A stretch of 64,000 bases of DNA from Hyphomicrobiales bacterium (GTDB lineage Bacteria > Pseudomonadota > Alphaproteobacteria > Rhizobiales > Beijerinckiaceae): assembly GCA_947455025.1 (NCBI GenBank), contig CANGLU010000007.1:1-64000 (forward strand), written 5' to 3'. Under the pieces are notes generated by a model. It saw only the letters and a list, made by a program, of their open reading frames with translations, did no database searches and was not told the origin of the DNA. Every line of letters begins with the position of its first letter. The stretch's first letter is position 1. The position numbers and the translations under genes were made by a program. Of the stretch, positions 18,261 to 28,331 are shown piece by piece.

Positions 18261-19805
18261 ATGCAGCTGACGCTTTGGACCTATGAAGGCCCCCCTCATG
18301 TCGGCGCGATGCGCATCGCCACCGCGATGAAGGGTTTGCATTATGTGTTGCATGCCCCCCAAGGCGATACCTATGCCGACCTTCTTTTCACGATGATTGA
18401 ACGTCGCAATGTTCGTCCGCCTGTCACCTATACGACGTTTCAGGCGCGCGATTTGGGTGGTGATACGGCGGAGCTGTTCAAGAATGCGTGCTTTGAGGCC
18501 TATGAGCGTTTCAAGCCTGAGGCGATGATTGTTGGTGCGTCTTGCACGGCTGAACTTATTCAAGATGATCCGGGTGGATTGGCACAGGCGCTTGCCTTGC
18601 CGATACCCGTTGTACCGCTCGAATTACCTTCTTATCAGAAGAAGGAAAATTGGGGTGCGTCTGAAACCTTCTACCGGATTGTTCGCGCGCTTTGCCCGGC
18701 GAATTCGAACCCATCGAATCGCAATCCGAAAAGCTGCAATATTTTGGGCCCAACAGCGCTCGGCTTCCGCCATCGCGACGATTTAAACGAGATCCGGCGC
18801 TTGCTGGAACGCATGGGCGTTACCGTCAATGTGGTTGCGCCATTTGATGCCCGCCCTTCCGATATTGCGAGGCTGGGTGACGCGGCGTTCAACGTGATCC
18901 TCTATCCGGAAATCGCGGAAAATGCGGGTCGCTGGTTGGAGAAAAATTGCGCGCAGCCGATGACCAGTATCGTTCCGATCGGCATTGGCGGGACGCGTGA
19001 TTTTATTGCCGAAGTCGGCCGTCTTTCCGGCATTGATACGGCGGAAATTTTAGCTGAAGAAACGAGCCGTTTGCCCTGGTATTCGAAATCGGTCGACTCG
19101 ACCTATTTGACAGGCAAGCGCGTCTTTATCTTTGGTGATGCTACCCATGTGTTGGCAGCCGAGCGGATGGCACGGACCGAATTCGGATTTGATGTTGTGG
19201 GCATCGGCACCTATTCGCGAGAATATGCCCGCCAAGTGCGCGAAGCCGCCGCACGGCTCGGCATTGAGGCGTTGATTACCGATGATTATCTGGATGTCGA
19301 GGCGCGCATTGCGGAGCTTCATCCGGAGTTGATTTTAGGCACGCAGATGGAGCGCCATATCGCCAAGCGGCTCGGTTTGCCATGTGCCGTGATTTCAGCG
19401 CCCGTGCATGTGCAGGATTTTCCGGCCCGCTATTCGCCGCAAATGGGCTTTGAAGGCGCGAATGTCATTTTCGATACCTGGGTTCATCCTCTGATGATGG
19501 GCCTTGAGGAACATCTGATCCATATGTTCCGCGACGATGCCGAGTTTCATGACGGCGCATCATCGCATCTGAGCCATGCCACCAAAAAAGCCCCGATGCC
19601 CGATCCTGTTGCTGAGCTGCATCCGGTGGCTGCCGTTCCTCTCGAAGCGGGATGGGCACCAGAGGCTGAAAAAGAACTCAAAAAAATTCCGTTTTTTGTA
19701 CGCGGCAAAGCCAAGCGCAACACCGAACGCTATGCTCATGATTTGGGGCTGGCCATGATCACGATTGAAACCCTCTATGACGCCAAAGCCCATTTTAGCC
19801 GATAG
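18261..19805 (+). CDS. bchB: Dark-operative protochlorophyllide reductase subunit B
   Basis: A 514-residue partner of BchN. The [10 protein letters not shown] segment at the expected place carries the unusual Asp ligand of the shared 4Fe-4S cluster, and [13 protein letters not shown] provides a cluster cysteine. The C-terminal ~50 residues ([16 protein letters not shown]...) form the small DNA-repair-like helical domain typical of BchB/ChlB. In most purple bacteria bchH follows directly; here bchL follows 36 bases later and bchH is at 28332. Confidence 0.97.
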   Translation: MQLTLWTYEGPPHVGAMRIATAMKGLHYVLHAPQGDTYADLLFTMIERRNVRPPVTYTTFQARDLGGDTAELFKNACFEAYERFKPEAMIVGASCTAELIQDDPGGLAQALALPIPVVPLELPSYQKKENWGASETFYRIVRALCPANSNPSNRNPKSCNILGPTALGFRHRDDLNEIRRLLERMGVTVNVVAPFDARPSDIARLGDAAFNVILYPEIAENAGRWLEKNCAQPMTSIVPIGIGGTRDFIAEVGRLSGIDTAEILAEETSRLPWYSKSVDSTYLTGKRVFIFGDATHVLAAERMARTEFGFDVVGIGTYSREYARQVREAAARLGIEALITDDYLDVEARIAELHPELILGTQMERHIAKRLGLPCAVISAPVHVQDFPARYSPQMGFEGANVIFDTWVHPLMMGLEEHLIHMFRDDAEFHDGASSHLSHATKKAPMPDPVAELHPVAAVPLEAGWAPEAEKELKKIPFFVRGKAKRNTERYAHDLGLAMITIETLYDAKAHFSR

Positions 19806-20749
<944 letters not shown>

Positions 20750-20750
<1 letters not shown>

Positions 20751-21448
20751 TGTCTTCGACCTATATCGAACGCCGCAGCAAGATTGAAACCTATTTCGAC
20801 CGTACAGCGGCCGCAGCTTGGTCGCGTTTGACGTCGGACGCGCCTGTGAGCGGCATCCGTGCCACCGTGCGCGCGGGACGCGACCGGATGCGGAACACGC
20901 TACTCTCGTTTTTACCCGATGACTTAACAGGCTGCCGATTGCTCGATGCCGGATGCGGCACGGGTGCCTTGGCCGTTGAAGCCGCCATGCGTGGCGCGGA
21001 TGTGACGGCGATTGATCTCTCGCCCACTTTGATCGAGCTCGCCAAAGAGCGCCTTCCTGACACGCTCGGCAAAGGCAAGATTACCTTCATTGCCGGCGAC
21101 ATGATTGATGACAAGCTTGGCATGTTTGATCACGTCGTGGCGATGGATTCGGTGATCCATTACACCTATCCCGATATGGTCAACATGTTGGCGCGCTTTA
21201 CGGCCATGAGCCGTTCGGGCGTTCATTTCACCTATGCGCCTTGGACGCCTGTGTTGGGCGCCATGCAGGCGGTCGGCAAGCTTTTCCCTTGCGGCAATCG
21301 CTCCCCTTGGATCGTGCCGCATCGTACAAACCGGATCGCGATCACGGTTCACCGCGATCAACGGTTTGAAGGGTGGGAACTCGGACGCGAGCATCAGGTT
21401 ACGAGCGGCTTTTATCACTCCAAAGCACAGGAGCTGAAGAAGCAATGA
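20750..21448 (+). CDS. bchM: Mg-protoporphyrin IX O-methyltransferase
   Basis: A 232-residue SAM enzyme that methylates the C13 propionate of Mg-protoporphyrin IX, the product of the BchHID chelatase, giving the substrate of AcsF. The SAM site is LLDAGCGTGALAVEAA at about residues 64-79, followed by VTAIDLS. It overlaps bchL at its start and lhaA at its stop (ATGA). Confidence 0.97.
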
Positions 21449-22911
21449 ACCCCTTCGACCGTATCAACGGAAAACTCGCCCGTGGTTGGCAAAAGGTAGG
21501 AACGCAATTCCTGCCCTTTGCTGATGCGGCGACGAAGGAATTGCCGTTAAGCAAATTATTGCGCTTGGCCTTGTTCCAGATTTCTGTCGGTATGGCGACC
21601 GTATTGCTCACGGGCACCTTAAACCGCATCATGATTGTCGAATTGAATGTGTCGGCCTGGCTTGTCGGGTTGATGGTTTCGCTGCCGGTCGTGTTCGCCC
21701 CCTTCCGCGCTTTGATTGGTTATAAATCGGACACGTATAAATCGGTGCTCGGCTGGAAGCGTGTGCCCTATATTTGGTTTGGCAGCATCATGCAGTTCGG
21801 CGGATTTGCGATCATGCCTTTTGCCCTGCTGATCCTTTCGGGCGATACAACTGGGCCGATGCTCTATGGCCAATTGGGCGCGGGTCTTGCCTTTTTACTG
21901 GTGGGTGCGGGCCTTAATACAACGCAAACGGCAGGCCTTGCGCTGGCCAATGACCTCGCTCCTGAAGCGGTTCGCCCACGGGTTGTTGCGCTGCTGTTTA
22001 CAATGTTGCTGATCGGTATGGTTGGCAGCGCTGTTGCCTATAGTTTCATCTTAAAGACCTTCAATGAAATTCGCCTCATCCAGCTCATTCAAGGTGTGGC
22101 ACTGCTGACCATGGTCTTTAACGGCATTGCGCTTTGGAAAATGGAGCCACGCCGCAGCCGCGTCGAAACGGCGGCGGTAGAAAAGCCCGTCGATTTCCGG
22201 GATGCTTGGTCAAAGCTCGGTCGCTTGCCCGGCTTTACGCGGTTGATGCTTGTGGTTGGTTTCGGAACGGCGGCCTTCAATATGCAGGATATTCTGCTTG
22301 AGCCATTTGCCGGACAGATTTTTGGCCTTCCTGTCGGACAAACAACCATGCTCATGGCCGTCTTGGCGGGCGGAATGTTGATCGGCTTTATGCTGTCCGA
22401 GCAGCTTCTCAACCAACGGATTGCGCCGTTGAAAGTATCATCTATCGGTCTCTTGATCGGCATCATCGCTTTTGGTGTTGTGGTCTTCTCGCCGCTTGCA
22501 GGTTCGATTGGCCTGTTTAGAAGCGGTACTTTTGGCGTTGGCATTGGTGCAGGTTTGTTTGCTGTCGGCACGCTAACCGAAACCATGGGGCTCGCCCATC
22601 ATGGCATGAGCGGCCTTTTGCTCGGCACATGGGGCGGCGTGCAAGCAACCTGCGCTGGCGTAAGCATCGCCTTTAGCGGTGCTGCACGGGATCTCATTTC
22701 GCGCGCCGCATTATCGGGCACATTCGGCGTCGAATTGATCGGCAAGTCCACCGGCTATATCGCCGTCTTCGTTCTCGAAATCATTTTGCTTTTTGTAACA
22801 CTCATCATCGTCAGTCCGTTACTGGGCTCAGATCATAGCCGCGCAATGCGGCGAGCCGGACCTAATCCCAAATGGGACGAAGGCCGGGTGGAAGGATATA
22901 GGGAGGCCTAA
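21445..22911 (+). CDS. lhaA: LH1 assembly protein, PucC family
   Basis: A 488-residue, 12-helix member of the BCH2/PucC family that supports LH1 assembly. The start at 21445 (MNPFDRINGK) sits inside the bchM stop; the longer open frame upstream is the bchM shadow. The QFLPFADAATKELPLSKLLRL opening and TLNRIMIVELN segment are shared with pucC in this window. Position between bchM and puhA is the standard one for lhaA. Confidence 0.94.
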   Translation: MNPFDRINGKLARGWQKVGTQFLPFADAATKELPLSKLLRLALFQISVGMATVLLTGTLNRIMIVELNVSAWLVGLMVSLPVVFAPFRALIGYKSDTYKSVLGWKRVPYIWFGSIMQFGGFAIMPFALLILSGDTTGPMLYGQLGAGLAFLLVGAGLNTTQTAGLALANDLAPEAVRPRVVALLFTMLLIGMVGSAVAYSFILKTFNEIRLIQLIQGVALLTMVFNGIALWKMEPRRSRVETAAVEKPVDFRDAWSKLGRLPGFTRLMLVVGFGTAAFNMQDILLEPFAGQIFGLPVGQTTMLMAVLAGGMLIGFMLSEQLLNQRIAPLKVSSIGLLIGIIAFGVVVFSPLAGSIGLFRSGTFGVGIGAGLFAVGTLTETMGLAHHGMSGLLLGTWGGVQATCAGVSIAFSGAARDLISRAALSGTFGVELIGKSTGYIAVFVLEIILLFVTLIIVSPLLGSDHSRAMRRAGPNPKWDEGRVEGYREA

Positions 22912-22912
22912 C

Positions 22913-23677
22913 ATGCACGCGGCAATCACCAGCTATTTCGACGTTGCGCAAATCACTCTGTACTTATTTTTAGGGTTTTTCGCAGGTGTGGCTTATTACC
23001 TTCACCGCGAGGACAAACGCGAGGGATATCCGCTTGAATCGGAGCGTACAGGCGTTGTGGTTCAGGGCTTCCCTGCCATCCCTTCACCAAAGACCTTTTT
23101 ATTGGCCGATGGCTCCGAGGTTGAAGCGCCTCGCGAACATCCCCATGATTCGCGCCCGATCAAAGCATCGCCTATTGCCGGATTTCTTGGCGCACCGTTA
23201 AAGCCGGATGGTGACCCGATGGTTGATGGCGTTGGCCCTGCAGCCTATGCCGAACGTGCCGATATTCCAGATGTAACCCTTCATGGAACGCCGAAGATTG
23301 TCCCGCTCCGGACGGTGCCTGATTGGCATATCGATCACAATGATCCCGATCCACGCGGCATGTCGGTTGTGGGTGCAGATGGTAAAGTCGGCGGCACCGT
23401 AAAAGACGTGTGGCTTGACCGCTCCGAAGCCATCATCCGCTATTTCGAGATCGAAGTAGCAGGCGCGCGTCACGTGCTCTTGCCAACAACGATGACGCGG
23501 ATCAGCCATTCAAAGCGGTTGGTTAAAGTCAGATCGATTCTTGGATCGCAATTCGCCAAAGTTCCGGGCCATAAGAATACAGATTTTGTGACGCGTCTCG
23601 AGGAAGACAAGATCTGCGCCTATTACGCCGGTGGTCATCTCTACGCTACGCCAGAGCGCTCGGAACCGCTGCTATGA
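22913..23677 (+). CDS. puhA: Photosynthetic reaction centre H subunit
   Basis: A 254-residue protein with one N-terminal membrane helix (about residues 11-29) and a cytoplasmic domain that caps the quinone sites of L and M. The post-helix HREDKREGYPLE segment, the PSPKTF motif and the C-terminal YYAGGHLYATPERSEPLL are typical of PuhA. It is one base after lhaA and overlaps puhB by four bases. Confidence 0.97.
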   Translation: MHAAITSYFDVAQITLYLFLGFFAGVAYYLHREDKREGYPLESERTGVVVQGFPAIPSPKTFLLADGSEVEAPREHPHDSRPIKASPIAGFLGAPLKPDGDPMVDGVGPAAYAERADIPDVTLHGTPKIVPLRTVPDWHIDHNDPDPRGMSVVGADGKVGGTVKDVWLDRSEAIIRYFEIEVAGARHVLLPTTMTRISHSKRLVKVRSILGSQFAKVPGHKNTDFVTRLEEDKICAYYAGGHLYATPERSEPLL

Positions 23678-24318
23678 GCCATGATGATTTCGACTTTGAT
23701 CCTGTAAGGGGTCTGCCGGAAGTCTTACCAGCGGGCGAGCGGATGCTTTGGCAAGGCTCGCCCCGGTGGCAAGACATGGCGCTGCACGCGTTCCATGTCC
23801 GCAAGGTCGCGGTCTATTTTGCCGTCATCACGTTCTGTGTCGTCGTTCTCCGTCTTGCGGATGGATTGAGCCTGCTGGATGCCCTTAAGCCTGTGCTTTG
23901 GTATTTGCCTCTGACGCTTGTTTCCGTTGGACTTCTCTCAGGCCTCGCATGGGCAAGTGCCAAGACCACGATCTATACCATCACAACGAAACGCATTGTT
24001 CTGCGAATTGGCATTGCGCTGCCTATGTCGTTGAACGTGCCTTTTAGCCTGATCGAGAATGCGGGCTTGAGAACTTATGCCTCGGGTGCAGGTGATATTC
24101 CTGTCGAATTAAAAGGGGATGATCGCGTCGCATGGCTGATTTTGTGGCCGCATGCCCGTCCGTTCCACTTAAAGAACCCACAACCGATGTTGCGGGCCGT
24201 ACCTAATGCGGAAACAGTGGCCCATCTTTTGGGCGATGCTCTGCAAGGCAAAGCGACGATCGCCCTTCCATCGGAGCGCAAAGCGGTTCGTTTCGCATCC
24301 AACATCGTGACGGCATGA
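23674..24318 (+). CDS. puhB: Photosynthetic complex assembly protein PuhB
   Basis: A 214-residue protein with a short soluble start (LPAGERMLWQGSPRW), two or three membrane helices at about residues 45-62 and 68-92, and a PH-like region from TIYTITTKRIVLRIG. PuhB helps reaction-centre assembly. Start overlaps the puhA stop (ATGA) and it is followed by puhC after 7 bases. Confidence 0.93.
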   Translation: MSHDDFDFDPVRGLPEVLPAGERMLWQGSPRWQDMALHAFHVRKVAVYFAVITFCVVVLRLADGLSLLDALKPVLWYLPLTLVSVGLLSGLAWASAKTTIYTITTKRIVLRIGIALPMSLNVPFSLIENAGLRTYASGAGDIPVELKGDDRVAWLILWPHARPFHLKNPQPMLRAVPNAETVAHLLGDALQGKATIALPSERKAVRFASNIVTA

Positions 24319-24325
24319 GGATAGG

Positions 24326-24802
24326 ATGGCACAGAAGATCGACATTCATTTTCCCCGGGCACCGCTTTTTGGAGCGGGGATTTTGATTGTGGCGACGATT
24401 GTCTCTGTTGGAATCGCCCGGATGTCGCCGGCCCCAGCATTGACGGATCTTGTTAAGACCGAAGTGGCGGAAAGCCGCAGCCTGCGCTTTGAAGATGCGG
24501 CCGATGGAAGTGTGCATATTTATGACGCACAAACCGAGGAAACAGTCGCCATTGCAGCGCCCGGCACAAACGGATTTTTGCGTGGCATGATACGCGGGAT
24601 GATGCGGACGCGAAAGCAATATGGTGCCTCGCTAACCGCGCCTATGCTGTTGGAGCGTCTCTCGAACGGCATGGTTTTGCTGATCGATGAGGAAGACAAA
24701 ATTACGCTCGATTTGGATGCCTACGGCCATACCAATGCCGATGTCTTCAAAGCGTTTCTTAAAAGCCAATCCAATCTTTCGAACCAAGGAGGGCAGGGAT
24801 GA
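24326..24802 (+). CDS. puhC: Photosynthetic complex assembly protein PuhC
   Basis: A 158-residue protein with one membrane helix at about residues 13-31 and a periplasmic domain (SRSLRFEDAADGSVHIYDAQT). In Rhodobacter PuhC affects the organisation of reaction centre and antenna. An AGGAT site precedes the ATG. The stop overlaps the next gene (ATGATG). Confidence 0.9.
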   Translation: MAQKIDIHFPRAPLFGAGILIVATIVSVGIARMSPAPALTDLVKTEVAESRSLRFEDAADGSVHIYDAQTEETVAIAAPGTNGFLRGMIRGMMRTRKQYGASLTAPMLLERLSNGMVLLIDEEDKITLDLDAYGHTNADVFKAFLKSQSNLSNQGGQG

Positions 24803-25101
24803 TGCTCAATCCATTTATGAAAGAAATCCGCGAGGACGTGATGTGCACGGTCCATGTGGTCAACACATTCGAGAGCCTTGCGGCCCATGTCGAGTTGGAT
24901 GGTGACGTTAAAGTTCGCCCGGGGGACGAGGTTCTCGTCCATGGCAAAGAAATTCGTGTGCCTTATGGCGAAAGCCGCATGGAGCGCCGTCAGGCGACGA
25001 TCCGCCGCGCTGGTTGGGTTGAACAACAATGGGTAAAGTTAACCGGTGGCCTTGAGTTTATGGAATTACTCGAATTCAGCTTCTCGGGAGAAGAGCTATG
25101 A
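24799..25101 (+). CDS. Small soluble protein between puhC and acsF, unknown function
   Basis: A 100-residue hydrophilic protein with no membrane helix or signal. The middle ([23 protein letters not shown]) reads like a short beta-rich barrel. It is coupled at both ends, overlapping puhC (ATGATG) and acsF (ATGA), so it is certainly translated with them. Similar small ORFs occur in this place in other alphaproteobacterial photosynthesis clusters, from memory, but I know of no assigned function. One can infer only a role tied to reaction-centre assembly or the cyclase; the coding call itself is firm. Confidence 0.85.
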   Translation: MMLNPFMKEIREDVMCTVHVVNTFESLAAHVELDGDVKVRPGDEVLVHGKEIRVPYGESRMERRQATIRRAGWVEQQWVKLTGGLEFMELLEFSFSGEEL

Positions 25102-26165
25102 CGATTGAACGCTTAGGAATTTCTTCGCGCGACACGAACCTTATGGCACAAGAAAGCACCGTTCTTAGCCCGCGCTTTTATACAACCGATTTTGATGCGC
25201 TTGATCGTATTGATGTCTCGCCCGTCCGCGAAGAATGGGACAAGCTGATTGGTGAAATGCGATCGGATCCTAACAAGACGCACTTTAAGCGCTCCGAAGA
25301 ATGGGATGACGTATCACTCGCCGATCTTCCTGAAGGGTTGCGCAAGGAATTTGTTGATTTTCTTGTATCCTCGCTAACGTCTGAATTTTCAGGCTGCATC
25401 CTTTATTCCGAAATGCGCAAGCGCGGTACCAATCCCGATATCTGCGAGCTTTTCAAATTCATGGCCCGCGATGAATCACGCCATGCCGGCTTTATCAATG
25501 ATACGCTAAAGGATTTTGATATCGGTATTGATCTTGGCTTTTTGACGAAGGCCAAAAAATACACCTATTTCCAGCCAAAATTCATCTTCTATGCGACCTA
25601 TTTGTCGGAGAAGATTGGTTACGCGCGTTACATTACGATTTTCCGCCAATTGCAAGCCAATCCGGATCGTCGCTTCCATCCGATTTTCAAATGGTTTGAA
25701 AAATGGTGCAACGATGAATTCCGTCATGGCGAAGCTTTCGCGCTTTTGATGCGCGCCAATCCACATCTGTTGGAAGGCATCAATAAATATTGGGTGAAAT
25801 TCTTCCTCTTGGCCGTATTTGCCACGATGTATGTGCGCGATCACCAGCGGCCCTATTTCCATGACGCCTTGGGTATAAGCATCAAGGATTATGACGATAA
25901 AGTCTTCCGTATTACGACAGAAATTTCGCGGCAGACTTTCCCGCTTGAGCTCGATCTCGACCATCCTGCTTTTTATGCTGGGCTTGATCGTTTGCTCGCC
26001 ATCAGCGAGCGGGCCGCGAAGATCCAAGCCAAAGGCGGGATTGCTGCAAAACTCAACAAGCTTACCACGGCTGCGGCTGCGGGGTTCACCTTCCTTCGCC
26101 TCTATATGATTCCGGCCAAGAAAAAGGGCCTCAACGCCGATATTCGTTTGGCACCAACTTGGTAA
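25098..26165 (+). CDS. acsF: Aerobic Mg-protoporphyrin IX monomethyl ester cyclase
   Basis: A 355-residue di-iron enzyme that uses O2 to close the isocyclic ring of the bacteriochlorophyll precursor. The metal ligands are visible: Glu96, Glu126 and His129 (DESRH), Glu171 and Glu207 with His210 (NDEFRH). A second ATG at codon 16 is an alternative start. Its presence, with no bchE here, means pigment can be made in the presence of oxygen. Alphaproteobacterial AcsF usually needs the accessory subunit BciE, which I do not identify in this window. Confidence 0.97.
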   Translation: MTIERLGISSRDTNLMAQESTVLSPRFYTTDFDALDRIDVSPVREEWDKLIGEMRSDPNKTHFKRSEEWDDVSLADLPEGLRKEFVDFLVSSLTSEFSGCILYSEMRKRGTNPDICELFKFMARDESRHAGFINDTLKDFDIGIDLGFLTKAKKYTYFQPKFIFYATYLSEKIGYARYITIFRQLQANPDRRFHPIFKWFEKWCNDEFRHGEAFALLMRANPHLLEGINKYWVKFFLLAVFATMYVRDHQRPYFHDALGISIKDYDDKVFRITTEISRQTFPLELDLDHPAFYAGLDRLLAISERAAKIQAKGGIAAKLNKLTTAAAAGFTFLRLYMIPAKKKGLNADIRLAPTW

Positions 26166-26181
26166 AGCAAGCGGAAAAGCA

Positions 26182-27033
26182 ATGATGCATTATGCCATTC
26201 CCGTCTTAGCTGCTCTTTTCATCTGGTGGTTCACCACCGGCACGATTTTCTATTTGGATAATCTGCCGGCGCGGACCTTCAAATGGAGCATGCTGGGCGC
26301 GACCGGACTATTGTTCATCGCTCTTGTGGTGATCTGCGAGACCGCTACATCAAGCGATACGCTATCGGTCTATTTGGCCTTTACGGCGGGCCTTTTGGCG
26401 TGGGGATGGCAGGAGATCAGCCTTTATCTCGGCTTTGTAACCGGCATCCGCAAGCATCGGTGCGAGGAAGGCTGCTCAGGCCTCAAACATTTCTGGCATG
26501 CCATTGAAGCCAATCTCTGGCATGAAATAGCCATTATTGTGGTCGCTATTGCGATTGCAATGATCACCTATGGTACCGAAAATCAGATGGCGCTTTGGAC
26601 CTATGGATTGCTCTGGAGCATGAATTTAAGCGCGCGGCTCAATGTCTTTTTAGGAGTCCGTAACGTATCCGAGGAATTCGTTCCCGCCCATATGGAAGTG
26701 CTGAAGAGCTTTCTCAACAAGCAACCGATGAATTTGCTTTTCCCGCTCTCGGTTACCCTTGCCACAACGGGCACTGTTTTTCTGGTGGGCAAAGTATCGG
26801 ATGCGGGCACGGAAGCCGAAAGCTTGGGCTTTATCCTGCTCGCCACGATGATGGCGCTCGCCCTTGTCGAACATTGGATGCTGGTCTTGCCGCTTCCTTT
26901 TGAAAAGCTCTGGAATTGGAGCTTGCCAAAACGCTCTAACCGGACGCTGTCACGCTTCCGTGCCGAGCAACCGGTGGAATTTGCGACGATTAAAACCTCA
27001 CTAACGCCTAAACCCGATCTTCCTTGCTGTTAA
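26182..27033 (+). CDS. puhE: Photosynthetic complex assembly protein PuhE (DUF3623)
   Basis: A 283-residue membrane protein with seven or so helices spread over its length. The features CEEGCSGLKHFWHAIEANLWHE in the middle and the SARLNVFLGVRNVSEEFVP segment are typical of the PuhE family found after acsF. Loss of PuhE in Rhodobacter changes antenna synthesis. It starts 16 bases after acsF and is followed after 26 bases by hemA. Confidence 0.93.
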   Translation: MMHYAIPVLAALFIWWFTTGTIFYLDNLPARTFKWSMLGATGLLFIALVVICETATSSDTLSVYLAFTAGLLAWGWQEISLYLGFVTGIRKHRCEEGCSGLKHFWHAIEANLWHEIAIIVVAIAIAMITYGTENQMALWTYGLLWSMNLSARLNVFLGVRNVSEEFVPAHMEVLKSFLNKQPMNLLFPLSVTLATTGTVFLVGKVSDAGTEAESLGFILLATMMALALVEHWMLVLPLPFEKLWNWSLPKRSNRTLSRFRAEQPVEFATIKTSLTPKPDLPCC

Positions 27034-27059
27034 ACTGATTATTTCTTGGGATTCTAGCG

Positions 27060-28274
27060 ATGAATTACGAAGCCTTTTTCAAGAACGAACTCGATACGCT
27101 CCGCAACGATGGGCGCTATCGCGTCTTCGCCAATTTAGAGCGCAAAGCAGGTGGCTTCCCGTCCGCCATTCATCGCTCGGAAAAGGGTGAAAGCGATATC
27201 AGGGTTTGGTGCTCGAATGATTATCTCGGCATGGGCCAGAACCCAAAAGTGCTGAAAGCCATGCACGAGACGATTGATTTATGTGGTGCCGGTGCAGGCG
27301 GCACGCGCAATATATCGGGAACCAACCGGTTCCATGTTGAGCTTGAAAAGGAACTCGCCGATTTGCACGGCAAAGAAAGCGCGCTGCTTTTCACCTCGGG
27401 TTACGTGTCGAACTGGGCAGCCCTTGGCACGCTTGGTGCGCTTATTCCGAACTGCATCATTTTGTCGGATGCCGGTAACCATGCCTCGATGATTGAGGGG
27501 ATCAAGCACAGCCGTGCGGAGCGTCATATTTTCAAACACAATGATGTCGCCGATTTGGAGCGCATCCTGAAGACGCTGGATCCAGATCGTCCGAAGCTGA
27601 TCGCGTTTGAATCGGTCTATTCGATGGATGGCGATATTGGACCAATCAAGGAAATTTGTGATCTCGCGGACCGCTATGGGGCGATGACCTATCTCGATGA
27701 GGTTCATGCGGTTGGCATGTATGGCCCGCGCGGGGGCGGCATTGCCGAGCGTGAAGGCTTGATGGATCGCATCACCGTGATCGAAGGCACGCTTGGTAAA
27801 GCGATTGGTGTAGTAGGTGGCTATATTGCCGCATCCGAAGCGCTGTGTGATTTTGTGCGCAGCTTTGCATCGGGCTTCATTTTCACAACCGCGCTTCCTC
27901 CGGCCGTCGCTGCCGCAGCAACGGCTTCGATCCGTCATTTGAAGACATCGCATAGCGAGCGGACAGGGCAGCGCGATCGTGTGCAGCGCTTGCGCATGAA
28001 GCTCGACGCGGCAGGCGTTCCCTATATGCGCAACGATAGCCATATCGTTCCGGTGATGGTGGGCGATGCCAAGAAATGCAAATGGATCAGCGATCTTCTG
28101 ATGGACCGCTACGGCATCTATATTCAGCCAATCAATTATCCAACCGTGCCGCGTGGAACCGAACGGTTACGCATCACACCAACGCCGCTTCATTCGGACG
28201 CCGATATCGATCATCTCGTCGGCGCACTATCAGAACTATGGTCGCACTGCGCTCTTAATCGGGCGGTTGCATAA
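27060..28274 (+). CDS. hemA: 5-aminolevulinate synthase
   Basis: A 404-residue PLP enzyme that condenses glycine and succinyl-CoA, the committed step of tetrapyrrole synthesis in alphaproteobacteria. Lys247 in TLGKAIG binds PLP; the [17 protein letters not shown] and [15 protein letters not shown] segments are diagnostic. As the hemA copy in the photosynthesis cluster it should supply the extra flux for bacteriochlorophyll. It is 57 bases before bchH. Confidence 0.97.
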   Translation: MNYEAFFKNELDTLRNDGRYRVFANLERKAGGFPSAIHRSEKGESDIRVWCSNDYLGMGQNPKVLKAMHETIDLCGAGAGGTRNISGTNRFHVELEKELADLHGKESALLFTSGYVSNWAALGTLGALIPNCIILSDAGNHASMIEGIKHSRAERHIFKHNDVADLERILKTLDPDRPKLIAFESVYSMDGDIGPIKEICDLADRYGAMTYLDEVHAVGMYGPRGGGIAEREGLMDRITVIEGTLGKAIGVVGGYIAASEALCDFVRSFASGFIFTTALPPAVAAAATASIRHLKTSHSERTGQRDRVQRLRMKLDAAGVPYMRNDSHIVPVMVGDAKKCKWISDLLMDRYGIYIQPINYPTVPRGTERLRITPTPLHSDADIDHLVGALSELWSHCALNRAVA

Positions 28275-28331
28275 GAAGCTCAATTCACTGGGCGTTGATC
28301 ACACGCGATCGACGCAATAAAGGCGAAGAGT

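Noticed and set aside
21373-21444. Longer open frame upstream of lhaA
   Set aside because: It runs through the end of bchM; the ATG at 21445 lies in the bchM stop and matches the family start.
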